Below, one piece after another: positions 56,950 through 64,000 of a DNA stretch of 64,000 nucleotides. Position 1 is the first letter of the stretch. The number at the start of each line of letters is the position of its first letter. The stretch spans positions 1-64,000 of the forward strand of contig JBILOU010000004.1 of assembly GCA_044374295.1 (NCBI GenBank), written 5' to 3'. This DNA comes from CAIZGX01 sp044374295. Lineage in GTDB: Bacteria > Bacteroidota > Bacteroidia > Flavobacteriales_D > Sanyastnellaceae. The position numbers were made by a program, and so were the translations under genes. The notes under the pieces are model-generated. The model was not told the DNA's origin, made no database searches, and saw only the letters and a list, made by a program, of their open reading frames with translations.

Positions 56950-59106
56950 TTATTCCACTATCGCTTCAACGGTAATAACCTTCATGGCGTTACCGTTGGA
57001 GAATAGTGTTACGAACTTCACTTCCTTCCCTACTCTATTTGGTGCTGAAAACGTAATTTTCAAAGTGGTTTTCTCGCCTGGCTCCAACGAATCTTTTGTT
57101 AATTCCGGAACGGTGCATCCGCAAGACGCTTCAACATTATCTATCTGAAGAATCGTGTTCCCTGAATTCGAAATTGTAATTTCCTTCGAAGTAAAACTTC
57201 CTTGCTTCACTCTTCCGAGATAAAGTATTCCACTTCCAACATCGAGTTTCACGGTGGCTTCTTCTTTTTTGTTTATTGAAACACTTTCAATTTCTATTCT
57301 TCTTTCCAAACGAGCACCTTTACTATATATACTTTTCTTTTCATTTTTAATGTCGTCGCTCACTCCTGATTTCGATTGAATCTCACCGAAAGGCAATGGA
57401 ATTATCTCAAGTGATTTCGATTCGAATGCATTTCGAAACACCTCATCTTTACTCCACTTATTCTTCAGTGAAGCAATGCGTCGTAAAGAAAGCCTTCTGT
57501 TGTAATCGCTTGCTGCGCGCGGACTTGCGAATCCTCGTACCGTGACCTTCACCGTATTTCCGGTCAACAATTCCTTCTTCAATAAGTCTTCAAACAAGGT
57601 TAAGTCGTTCATGCCTTGCTGAACTTGATTTTCAAAAAACGCATCTACTTCTTCATCGGTGTATTCAGTAGATCCCTTCTCGCTCCCCAATTTCCGCGCA
57701 TAGAGTTCTTGCATTTTCATGTAGTTCTCGAAAGTCTCGGTGTAAGTGAAAACAGTAGTTGTATCGTTAGAATCCGGATTGGGTTCGTCGTTGTGGAAAT
57801 ACAATTTTACTGGAAGGACCTTATTCAATTCATACAACGAAGTATAAAGTGAATCTGTTTTGGTCTTCGTGATTTCCTCTTCCTTCAATTGCCAAGTAGC
57901 GGCATATAAATCGGTGCAACACGGCGGAAATTTCGAGCCATCTTCAAGTGGGCGATCGGAACTGAAAAACGCAATACCTCTTTTCGGATTGAAGCTCAAT
58001 CCCCAATCGTTGAAGTTCGAATTCAATCCACGACCTGCATTTTCCGGACGTTGGAAACTTCCCGGCTTTCCATTTGAGTAGTAGATGTCCCAACCGCCAA
58101 AGCCTTCGTACCACGTTGAAGTGAAATAGAGTTTATTGTTGAAATAGAATGGAGAAAGTTCATCGTCAATGGTATTCACTCGGCTACCCGCATTGAAAGG
58201 CTTTGTCCAAGCACCCTTCGTTTCTCTCGCTATCCAAATGTCCTTTCCACCCTCACCACCTTCTCTATCTGAGACAAAGAATAAATGCAAGACGCCATTA
58301 ATGCGCACTAGATGAGGCATGGAAGAATTCCCTTGGTTCAACTTTTCCAATTTACTCGTAACTACCCACGCTGAATCTTGGCGCACAAGCATAAGCATGG
58401 CGCTTATTCCTTCCTTCGTTTCAACACCCACAGCTGTATCTCCAAGAAACGTCATGTAACCGTATGACATTGGCGTTTGAACGGTAACCGTTCCATTTTC
58501 AAGTGGACGAGTGACCTGATTCCACATCTTCTTCTCTTCCTCGTAAAAATAATAATTCAACAAGGAATCATCCATGCGTGGAAATACATCTGCACTTTCG
58601 TGTTGAAGAATAGCGGGCAATCGATAGATATGAAGCGAATCGTCGGTTAAAATGTTCTTCTGTGCCCACACGCAGTTCTTGATCTCTTGCTCAGCTTTCT
58701 TTTTAAGCATCACGTTTTTCGTTCTGCTCTTCTTGACATACTTCCTGAAGAAAATTTCAGCATCTTCATAAAATCCCAATTCCTTCAGCGCTCTTGCTAA
58801 ATAATAGTTTGCATCGGGCTGAAGTTTTCCAATGTCCTTTTCTGAAATGCTCTCGAAAATGCGCTTACTCTCTTCATACTCCTTCATTTCATTGGCACAC
58901 AATGCGAGAAGGACTTGCGATTCGAAATTCGTTGAATCAATTAAATAGGCTTGCTTTGCCCAATCGTACGCAGCAGGCCAATTTCTGTTATCGATTTCTT
59001 GCTTGGCCAATTCCTTCAATTTAATTGGAGATTGCGCCTTTGCATATGCCGAGCATATGAAAGCGAGAAAGAAAAGAAAATGTATTTTGAAATAACGTGC
59101 AGTCAC
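56950..59106 (-). CDS. Envelope protein: TPR, PD40 propeller, OmpA-like and DUF1573 domains
   Basis: A 718-residue exported protein. Signal peptide (FKIHFLFFLAFICSAYAKAQ), TPR-like helices (about 25-115), a WD40/PD40 beta-propeller (about 150-420, for example GGEGGKDIWIARE, GFGGWDIYYSNG, GIAFFSSDRPLEDG), a degenerate OmpA-like peptidoglycan-binding part (VTVRGFASPRAASDYNRRLS RR), and a C-terminal DUF1573 Ig-like domain (EASCGCTVPEL). The order is reminiscent of PorE of the type IX system, with an added DUF1573. No ATG fits; GTG 59106 gives a normal signal peptide. Divergent from the next gene across 27 bp. Confidence 0.8.
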   Translation of the reverse strand: MTARYFKIHFLFFLAFICSAYAKAQSPIKLKELAKQEIDNRNWPAAYDWAKQAYLIDSTNFESQVLLALCANEMKEYEESKRIFESISEKDIGKLQPDANYYLARALKELGFYEDAEIFFRKYVKKSRTKNVMLKKKAEQEIKNCVWAQKNILTDDSLHIYRLPAILQHESADVFPRMDDSLLNYYFYEEEKKMWNQVTRPLENGTVTVQTPMSYGYMTFLGDTAVGVETKEGISAMLMLVRQDSAWVVTSKLEKLNQGNSSMPHLVRINGVLHLFFVSDREGGEGGKDIWIARETKGAWTKPFNAGSRVNTIDDELSPFYFNNKLYFTSTWYEGFGGWDIYYSNGKPGSFQRPENAGRGLNSNFNDWGLSFNPKRGIAFFSSDRPLEDGSKFPPCCTDLYAATWQLKEEEITKTKTDSLYTSLYELNKVLPVKLYFHNDEPNPDSNDTTTVFTYTETFENYMKMQELYARKLGSEKGSTEYTDEEVDAFFENQVQQGMNDLTLFEDLLKKELLTGNTVKVTVRGFASPRAASDYNRRLSLRRIASLKNKWSKDEVFRNAFESKSLEIIPLPFGEIQSKSGVSDDIKNEKKSIYSKGARLERRIEIESVSINKKEEATVKLDVGSGILYLGRVKQGSFTSKEITISNSGNTILQIDNVEASCGCTVPELTKDSLEPGEKTTLKITFSAPNRVGKEVKFVTLFSNGNAMKVITVEAIVE

Positions 59107-59133
59107 TTCACCAAAACTAACGAAATTTGCAAC

Positions 59134-60264
59134 ATGAAAATAGGAATTATTGGATCGGGTGCTATGGGCACTGGAATTGCGCAAGTGGCACTCATGGGTG
59201 GCGAGCACGTTGCGCTGTTCGACACAAATGAAGAAACTTTGAATCGCGCGAAGAATAATTTGGACGCACAGTTCTCCAAGTTGGTGGAGAAAGGAAAGAT
59301 TACAGAAGAAAGGAAAACTGAGCTTGCTTCTCACGTGAGTTTTGTGCGTTACATGAATGACTTAGCCGATTGCGATTGGGTTATAGAAGCTATTGTGGAA
59401 GACCTTGCGGTGAAGAAAGCTGTATTTGCCGAACTCGATGCGTTGTTGCCAAAGACCAGTATTTTGGCAACCAATACTTCCAGTCTATCCGTTACGGCTA
59501 TTGCTTCGGCATGCAAGCACCCTGAGCGCGTTTGGGGAATTCACTTTTTCAACCCAGCGTTTCTAATGCCTTTGGTTGAAATTATTCCTGCCCTTCAAAC
59601 CGATAAAAGCAGATTAGAGGAAATTCAATTTAAAATAAGTCATTGGGGTAAGACACCCGTTGTGACGAAAGACTTGCCTGGATTCATTGTTAACCGCTTG
59701 GCTCGTCCGTTCTATTCGGAGGCGCTTCGCATTTACGACGAAGGAATGGCAACTTATTCTGAAATTGACGAGGCTATGAAAGCCCTTGGTTTCAAGATGG
59801 GACCTTTCGAGCTAATGGATTTGATTGGCAACGACGTTAACTATGCCGTGACAGAAAGTGTCTTTGCTGCAAATTATTTCAATCCGAGATACACTCCGAG
59901 CACTACGCAGAAGCGTCATGTGGAGGCCGGTTGGTTCGGAAGAAAAAGCAAAAGAGGATTTTACTCCTATGAGGAAGGAGCAACCAATGCTTCCGAATCG
60001 CTCAATATTTTAAGTCAAGAAGAAATAGGCAAGCGAATTTTAAGCATGCTTATCAATGAGGCTTATGAAGCCCTTCGCACAGGATTAGCGAACGCTGAAG
60101 ACTTGGATTTAGCCATGACTAAAGGGGTGAATTATCCGAAAGGGCTTATTGCTTGGGGAACAGAGATGGGACTGGATCAAGTGGCTTTGGAAATGAAAAA
60201 ATTGGCAAGCAGGTATGGTGAAGATCGCTACAGACTCTCTCCGGCGTTAAATGATTCGTTGTAA
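59134..60264 (+). CDS. 3-hydroxyacyl-CoA dehydrogenase (3-hydroxybutyryl-CoA type)
   Basis: A 376-residue NAD-dependent enzyme that interconverts 3-hydroxyacyl- and 3-oxoacyl-CoA. IIGSGAMGTGIAQVALMGG is the dinucleotide loop; ATNTSSLSVTAIA and WGIHFFNPAFLMPLVEII carry the catalytic Ser and His; E of PLVEII completes the site. A C-terminal domain repeated twice (GPFELMDLIGNDVNY and YPKGLIAWGTEMGLD) matches the long form. ATG 59134 lies 4 nt after GAAATTTG. Probably beta-oxidation or butyrate-type metabolism, in keeping with etfBA nearby. Confidence 0.92.
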   Translation: MKIGIIGSGAMGTGIAQVALMGGEHVALFDTNEETLNRAKNNLDAQFSKLVEKGKITEERKTELASHVSFVRYMNDLADCDWVIEAIVEDLAVKKAVFAELDALLPKTSILATNTSSLSVTAIASACKHPERVWGIHFFNPAFLMPLVEIIPALQTDKSRLEEIQFKISHWGKTPVVTKDLPGFIVNRLARPFYSEALRIYDEGMATYSEIDEAMKALGFKMGPFELMDLIGNDVNYAVTESVFAANYFNPRYTPSTTQKRHVEAGWFGRKSKRGFYSYEEGATNASESLNILSQEEIGKRILSMLINEAYEALRTGLANAEDLDLAMTKGVNYPKGLIAWGTEMGLDQVALEMKKLASRYGEDRYRLSPALNDSL

Positions 60265-60280
60265 AAAAATGCCAGAATAT

Positions 60281-60310
60281 TTTGATATGTGAGTATTTTT
60301 TTTATTTTTG
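60281..60310 (+). promoter_or_regulatory. Promoter of the PUR-family gene
   Basis: TTTG (60281-60284), 18 nt, then perfect -7 TATTTTTG (60303-60310), with a 37-nt leader before the ATG. One of the clearest two-part promoters in the window. Confidence 0.65.
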
Positions 60311-60347
60311 GTACACTTAACCAAATTGAACGAAAACTTTAACAGCT

Positions 60348-60749
60348 ATGGCAGAAGGAAGTAACTACCGTGACGATGTATTTTCAAGAGAGGTACGCGC
60401 GGGAAAACGCAAATATTTCTTCGATGTGAAAACGACGAGAGGCAATGATTTATTCATGACCATTACCGAGAGCAAACGCTCGGGATTTTCAGACAGCGGT
60501 CAGGCCAGCTATGAAAAGCACAAAATTTTCCTATACAAAGAAGACTTCGATAAATTCATTGAAGGATTGGAAGATACCATTAATCATATTCGTCAACTTC
60601 AAGATACGGGCGACTTCCGTTCTTCTGAATTTGCAACATCAGAAAACGAAAACTCAGAGTCAAATCTTGCACAAACTGCTCCAGCAGCCGAATCAAGTTC
60701 TGAAGAGTCTACCACTTCTTCAAGCGATATTTCATTCGACGACTTATAA
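60348..60749 (+). CDS. PUR-domain DNA/RNA-binding protein (DUF3276)
   Basis: A 133-residue protein with one PUR repeat (about 8-85: VFSREVRAGKRKYFFDVKTT, FMTITESKRSG, KHKIFLYKEDFDKFIEGLED), the type that binds purine-rich single-stranded DNA or RNA as a dimer. The tail (about 90-133) is disordered, rich in S and E. It has its own promoter and terminator. Confidence 0.9.
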   Translation: MAEGSNYRDDVFSREVRAGKRKYFFDVKTTRGNDLFMTITESKRSGFSDSGQASYEKHKIFLYKEDFDKFIEGLEDTINHIRQLQDTGDFRSSEFATSENENSESNLAQTAPAAESSSEESTTSSSDISFDDL

Positions 60750-60768
60750 ATTGAATAATACTTTTTGG

Positions 60769-60796
60769 AAAAGACAGCTTCGGCTGTCTTTTTTGT
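60769..60796 (+). terminator. Rho-independent terminator after the PUR gene
   Basis: Stem GACAGC / GCTGTC with a stable TTCG loop, A run before and six T after. It lies 20 bp past the stop. Confidence 0.9.
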
Positions 60797-60862
60797 TTTC
60801 CATGAAATGAATTGTTGCTGTACCTTCACGCTCGCAAAAAATATCACTTCGATATACCGCTT

Positions 60863-61585
60863 ATGTCTAAAAAAAATCCGGGAACGCTATACCTCTTCCC
60901 TACACCCATTGGAGATCTTCATCAGATGGAACACCTTCCATTCAACAATGAATTATTGTTGGAACTGGACATCTTCTTTGTGGAAGAATTGAAAACGGCT
61001 CGACGCTATTTAAGAAAAAATGGCTACACCAAAGATTTTGAAGAAATTACGTTAAACGTTATAAACGAGCACAGTAAGGAGCTTGGTTACGAGGATTGGT
61101 TGAAGCCAATTCTGGAAGGAAAAGACGGCGGACTCATGAGCGAGGCAGGTATGCCATGCATTGCAGATCCGGGTGCGGTGATTGTTGCGGAAGCACATCG
61201 CATGGGCATTCCAGTAGTGCCATTAACGGGACCGTCATCGATTATGCTCACGCTAGCGGCTTCTGGACTAAACGGACAATCTTTCACTTTTCACGGATAT
61301 CTTCCACGGGAGCGCGGTGAGCGCATGAAGAAGATTAAGATGTTGGAAAGACAGTCTTCAGAGTTTAAAGTGACGCAGTTGTTTATGGATGCGCCTTACC
61401 GCAGTCATCATGTTTACGATGATTTGCGCGAGCACCTTCAACCCACCACTCTCCTTTGTATTGGATGCGATGTGCACAGTCAGAATGGCTATGTTATAAC
61501 CAAGACCATTGCGCAATGGCGCGACATGAATTGGGACTTCAACAAACGAAATGTCATTTTTGCTATTGGAATTGAAAAGAAATGA
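60863..61585 (+). CDS. RsmI-like SAM-dependent (tetrapyrrole methylase fold) methyltransferase
   Basis: A 240-residue protein of the tetrapyrrole methylase superfamily, closest to RsmI, which 2'-O-methylates C1402 of 16S rRNA. TLYLFPTPIGDL opens the N domain, GGLMSEAGMPCIADPGAVIV is the Gly-rich SAM loop, and PLTGPSSIMLTLAASGL and FHGYLPRERGER follow as in RsmI. A Bacteroidota subgroup of uncertain substrate exists, so RsmI activity is probable, not sure. ATG 60863 fits the family; the longer frame from 60812 does not. Overlaps the next gene by 4 bp. Confidence 0.86.
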   Translation: MSKKNPGTLYLFPTPIGDLHQMEHLPFNNELLLELDIFFVEELKTARRYLRKNGYTKDFEEITLNVINEHSKELGYEDWLKPILEGKDGGLMSEAGMPCIADPGAVIVAEAHRMGIPVVPLTGPSSIMLTLAASGLNGQSFTFHGYLPRERGERMKKIKMLERQSSEFKVTQLFMDAPYRSHHVYDDLREHLQPTTLLCIGCDVHSQNGYVITKTIAQWRDMNWDFNKRNVIFAIGIEKK

Positions 61586-62025
61586 AACGGGTTCTCTGCG
61601 TTTGTCTAGGTAATATTTGTCGCTCCCCTCTGGCCGAAGGAATTTTAAAGGCGAAGGCGCAAGAGCTTCAAGTTTCTGTTGGTATTGCTAGTGCGGGAAC
61701 TGCAGGTTACCACATAGGCAGTCGAGCAGACAAGCGTTCTGAAAAGGTTGGAAAACGATACAACGTTGATATTTCCAATCATAAGGCTCAGAAATTTAAG
61801 GCCGAGCATTTCGATGAGTTCGATATCATTTTAGTCATGGACCAAATGAACTACAACGATGTTTCCTCTTTGGCTCGAAACTCAGATGATCTTAAGAAAA
61901 TAAAATTGTACCTCATTGAAGAGGATGTGGAAGATCCGTATTACGGTGAGGAAGACGGATTCGAAAAGATGTATCACATCTTAGAATCGAAAGCCGAACA
62001 TTGGATTAGAACAGCACTTCAATAA
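61582..62025 (+). CDS. Low-molecular-weight protein-tyrosine phosphatase
   Basis: A 147-residue cytoplasmic phosphatase. The P-loop CLGNICRSP (C-x5-R) holds the nucleophile, and the general acid is the Asp in DPYYGEEDGF. It acts on phosphotyrosine, often of exopolysaccharide kinases, or on arginine phosphate. It starts in the stop of the methyltransferase gene (ATGA). Confidence 0.92.
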   Translation: MKRVLCVCLGNICRSPLAEGILKAKAQELQVSVGIASAGTAGYHIGSRADKRSEKVGKRYNVDISNHKAQKFKAEHFDEFDIILVMDQMNYNDVSSLARNSDDLKKIKLYLIEEDVEDPYYGEEDGFEKMYHILESKAEHWIRTALQ

Positions 62026-62026
62026 C

Positions 62027-62034
62027 TATCTTTG
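62027..62034 (+). promoter_or_regulatory. -7 promoter element 4 nt before the arginase ATG
   Basis: TATCTTTG is a perfect TAnnTTTG match, ending 4 nt before ATG 62039. A TTG 23 nt upstream (62001-62003) is a possible -33 element with long spacing. Confidence 0.5.
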
Positions 62035-62038
62035 CATT

Positions 62039-63004
62039 ATGATTAACAAAAAAGCGAAAAACATTCGAATTATCGAAGTTCCGAGTGAAGTTGGAGCAGG
62101 AACACGCGGATCTAGTCTTGGAGTAGATGCTTTGAAAATTGCAGCCCTTGACTTTCGTTCAGGCTTTTTCAAGAAATACAGAAGCATTGTCATTCCGAAT
62201 GACAATGCCGCTTTGCATAACAACCCAGGTAGCCGCTACGCGAAGCACATTCGCAGTGTTTTAAAAATGTACGAGCGCATTGGTGCTGCTGTGCGAGATA
62301 CCATTCGTGACAACAGGTTCCCTCTTCTTTTGAGCGGAGACCACAGTAACGCTGGAGGAACCCTTGCCGGTATTCGCATGGCCTACCCTGAATCGCGCGT
62401 GGGTGTTATCTGGATCGATGCACATGCCGATTTACACAGCCCCTATACAAGCCCAAGCGGAAACCTTCACGGTATGCCGTTGGCTACGGCCTTGAATGAA
62501 GACAACATTGAAGAAAAAGTGAACGACCTCGACTACGAAACCATTGACTTGTGGGAAATGTTGAAGAATGTCGGCGATATCTGTCCGAAAATTGAATACC
62601 GTGACCTCGTTTACATCACCCTTCGCGATTTTGAAGAACAAGAGGCAGCGTTAATCAAGCAGAACAAAGTGAAAGTGGTTTCGACCAATGAACTTCGCAA
62701 GACGGGGATCACCAAATTGAGCCGCGAGATTCTTCGCTACTTAAGTGCTTGCGACAAGATTTACATCAGTTTCGACGTAGACTCTATGGATCCTATAGTT
62801 TCAAGAGGAACAGGGACACCTGTAAAAGGCGGAATCAATGAGCGCGAAGCGGCTGACTTAATCTTAGAGTTACTTCAAAACGAGCGCATCTGCTGTTTAG
62901 AATTCACTGAAATTAATCCAACCCTCGACAGTGAAAACGTCATGGCAGAGACTGTTTTCGAGATTCTTCAAAAAGTCGCGCGTCAGTTGGAAATGATTCA
63001 ATAA
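62039..63004 (+). CDS. Arginase-family (ureohydrolase) enzyme
   Basis: A 321-residue binuclear manganese enzyme. Metal ligands are in LSGDHSNAGGTLAG, IDAHADLH and ISFDVDSMDP; the substrate loop SPSGNLHGMPLA and EFTEINPTLD favour arginase (arginine to ornithine and urea) over formimidoylglutamase or agmatinase, though this is by eye. Monocistronic with a predicted leaderless promoter; it follows the phosphatase by 13 bp, so read-through is possible. Confidence 0.85.
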   Translation: MINKKAKNIRIIEVPSEVGAGTRGSSLGVDALKIAALDFRSGFFKKYRSIVIPNDNAALHNNPGSRYAKHIRSVLKMYERIGAAVRDTIRDNRFPLLLSGDHSNAGGTLAGIRMAYPESRVGVIWIDAHADLHSPYTSPSGNLHGMPLATALNEDNIEEKVNDLDYETIDLWEMLKNVGDICPKIEYRDLVYITLRDFEEQEAALIKQNKVKVVSTNELRKTGITKLSREILRYLSACDKIYISFDVDSMDPIVSRGTGTPVKGGINEREAADLILELLQNERICCLEFTEINPTLDSENVMAETVFEILQKVARQLEMIQ

Positions 63005-63069
63005 ATCATCGATTGAAATTCGAAAGTTTCAACTATGCTTTCGTAACTTCGCAGCCTTAAAACTGCAAC

Positions 63070-63810
63070 ATGAAAATTTTAGTCTGCGTGAGTAAGGCTC
63101 CCGACACTACGTCGAAAATCGCCTTCACCAACAACAACACTTCGTTCGATGAAGCTGGAGTAAACTTCATTGTTAATCCGTATGATGAATGGTACGCACT
63201 TGTTCGTGCGTTAGAATTGAAAGAAGCACAAGGCGGAAACGTTACTGTATTGAGCGTTGGCGGTGCAGATTACGAACAGATTATTCGCAAGGCGCTGGCA
63301 ATTGGTGCTGACGATGCTGTTCGTATTGACGCTCCAGAGTCTGACGCATTGAGTGTTTCTACGCACATTGCGAACTACGCGAAAGACAAAGGATTCGATT
63401 TAATTTTATGTGGAAAAGAAACCATCAACTACAACGGTTCTGTTGTACCTGGGATGGTTGCTGAACTTTTAGATATGCCATTAGTGGCACTTGCTGCTAA
63501 ACTTGACGTTGCCAATGGCGTTGCCACTTGCGAGCGTGAAGTGACTGGCGGAATGGAAGTGTTAGAAGTTAACCTTCCTGCAGTAATCAGCGCTGCAAAA
63601 GGAATGGCCGAGCAACGCATTCCAAACATGCGAGGAATTATGGCTGCACGTACCAAAGCTCTGGAAGTTGTAGCAGTTGAAAACGGTGCTTCAAGCACTT
63701 CAGTAAACAATTACGAAATGCCTCCTGCAAAGAGCGCATGCAAATTCGTAGATCCAGCCAACGCTGCAGAATTAATCACATTGTTACACCAAGAGGCGAA
63801 AGTCATTTAA
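63070..63810 (+). CDS. etfB: Electron transfer flavoprotein beta subunit
   Basis: A 246-residue subunit that passes electrons from acyl-CoA dehydrogenases to ETF-quinone oxidoreductase. MKILVCVSKAPDTTSKIAF, VNPYDEWYALVRALELKE, AIGADDAVRID and CGKETINYNGSVVPGMVAELL are the family signatures. It ends 13 bp before etfA. TAACTTCG at 63044-63051 may be its promoter. Confidence 0.95.
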   Translation: MKILVCVSKAPDTTSKIAFTNNNTSFDEAGVNFIVNPYDEWYALVRALELKEAQGGNVTVLSVGGADYEQIIRKALAIGADDAVRIDAPESDALSVSTHIANYAKDKGFDLILCGKETINYNGSVVPGMVAELLDMPLVALAAKLDVANGVATCEREVTGGMEVLEVNLPAVISAAKGMAEQRIPNMRGIMAARTKALEVVAVENGASSTSVNNYEMPPAKSACKFVDPANAAELITLLHQEAKVI

Positions 63811-63823
63811 TACCGTATTGAAC

Positions 63824-64000
63824 ATGAAAACTATTGTATTCGCAGAACACCTTAACGGTAAATTCACGAAATCTTCTTTAGAAGCAGTTTCTTATGCTTC
63901 TGCATGGTCGGCGAGCGCAGGTGGAACTTGCATTGCCGTTACTTACGGAAACATTGACGCTTCAGTTTTAGGCACTGCTGGTGCTTCTGAAGTTTGGAAA
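63824..64000 (+). CDS. etfA: Electron transfer flavoprotein alpha subunit (partial, 5' end)
   Basis: The first 59 codons of the FAD-binding partner of EtfB, MKTIVFAEHLNGKFTKSSLEAVSYA and on to the window edge. The order etfB-etfA with a 13-bp gap is the usual operon. The rest is outside the window. Confidence 0.9.
   Translation, partial: MKTIVFAEHLNGKFTKSSLEAVSYASAWSASAGGTCIAVTYGNIDASVLGTAGASEVWK

Noticed and set aside
1..64000. tRNA, rRNA, insertion sequences, prophage
   Set aside because: None seen on either strand: no cloverleaf with conserved arms, no transposase or integrase, no terminal inverted repeats.

Overview
This window comes from the chromosome of a bacterium of the phylum Bacteroidota, most like the order Flavobacteriales (Cryomorphaceae/Crocinitomicaceae-type lineages; the family is inference). 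The signs are four proteins with type IX secretion C-terminal sorting domains (6097-9582, 19752-22340, 25164-28205, 34277-35872), promoter elements of the Bacteroidota form TAnnTTTG, almost no Shine-Dalgarno sites, FKBP isomerases in tandem, a PUR-type DNA/RNA-binding protein, and a Bacteroidota-type EtfBA and ClpC. Base composition is even, and I see no phage, insertion sequence, tRNA, rRNA or CRISPR array.

Layout. 1-5 kb: the start of a membrane protein gene, a 57-residue Rof-like protein, a 2-oxoglutarate oxygenase, moaA and moeA (molybdenum cofactor) with small partners, and a SAM hydrolase. 5-10 kb: PhoH ATPase and a large secreted vanadium-haloperoxidase-like enzyme. 10-15 kb: two ECF sigma/anti-sigma modules separated by aat and a CoA-type Nudix hydrolase, then biotin carboxylase. 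16-19 kb: a histidine kinase-DUF58-sirtuin operon. 19-28 kb: two related giant type IX secreted proteins facing a tightly overlapping operon (DoxX, DinB, TANGO2/NRDE, ATP-grasp). 28-34 kb: an FKBP pair, two secreted unknowns, and a third sigma module with two paralogous membrane proteins. 34-45 kb: a secreted propeller protein, ferritin-VIT1 fusion, YdeI-type protein, membrane-anchored nuclease, exported catalase-peroxidase, SdpI, a HigBA-type toxin-antitoxin pair and a long MORN/YwqK repeat protein. 45-49 kb: pfkA-gap-GlcNAc kinase-beta-phosphoglucomutase operon. 49-64 kb: a DnaB-like protein without a Walker lysine, a TPR protein, gyrA, clpC, a PD40/OmpA/DUF1573 envelope protein, a hydroxyacyl-CoA dehydrogenase, PUR protein, an RsmI-like methyltransferase, a tyrosine phosphatase, arginase and etfBA.

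The most unusual structure is not a gene. Four intergenic stretches (19623-19753, 22421-22514, 32227-32284, 37980-38037) are strings of tiny perfect hairpins, each a 2-5 bp stem around a mostly 3-nt loop, joined by 4-nt spacers. The stem words are shared between sites (GTCC/GGAC, GTTGC/GCAAC, GCC/GGC) while loops vary, which suggests a dispersed family under selection for structure. A second recurrent signal is the promoter -10-like element TAnnTTTG or a close variant lying exactly 4 nt before the start codon of about ten genes, which predicts leaderless mRNAs.
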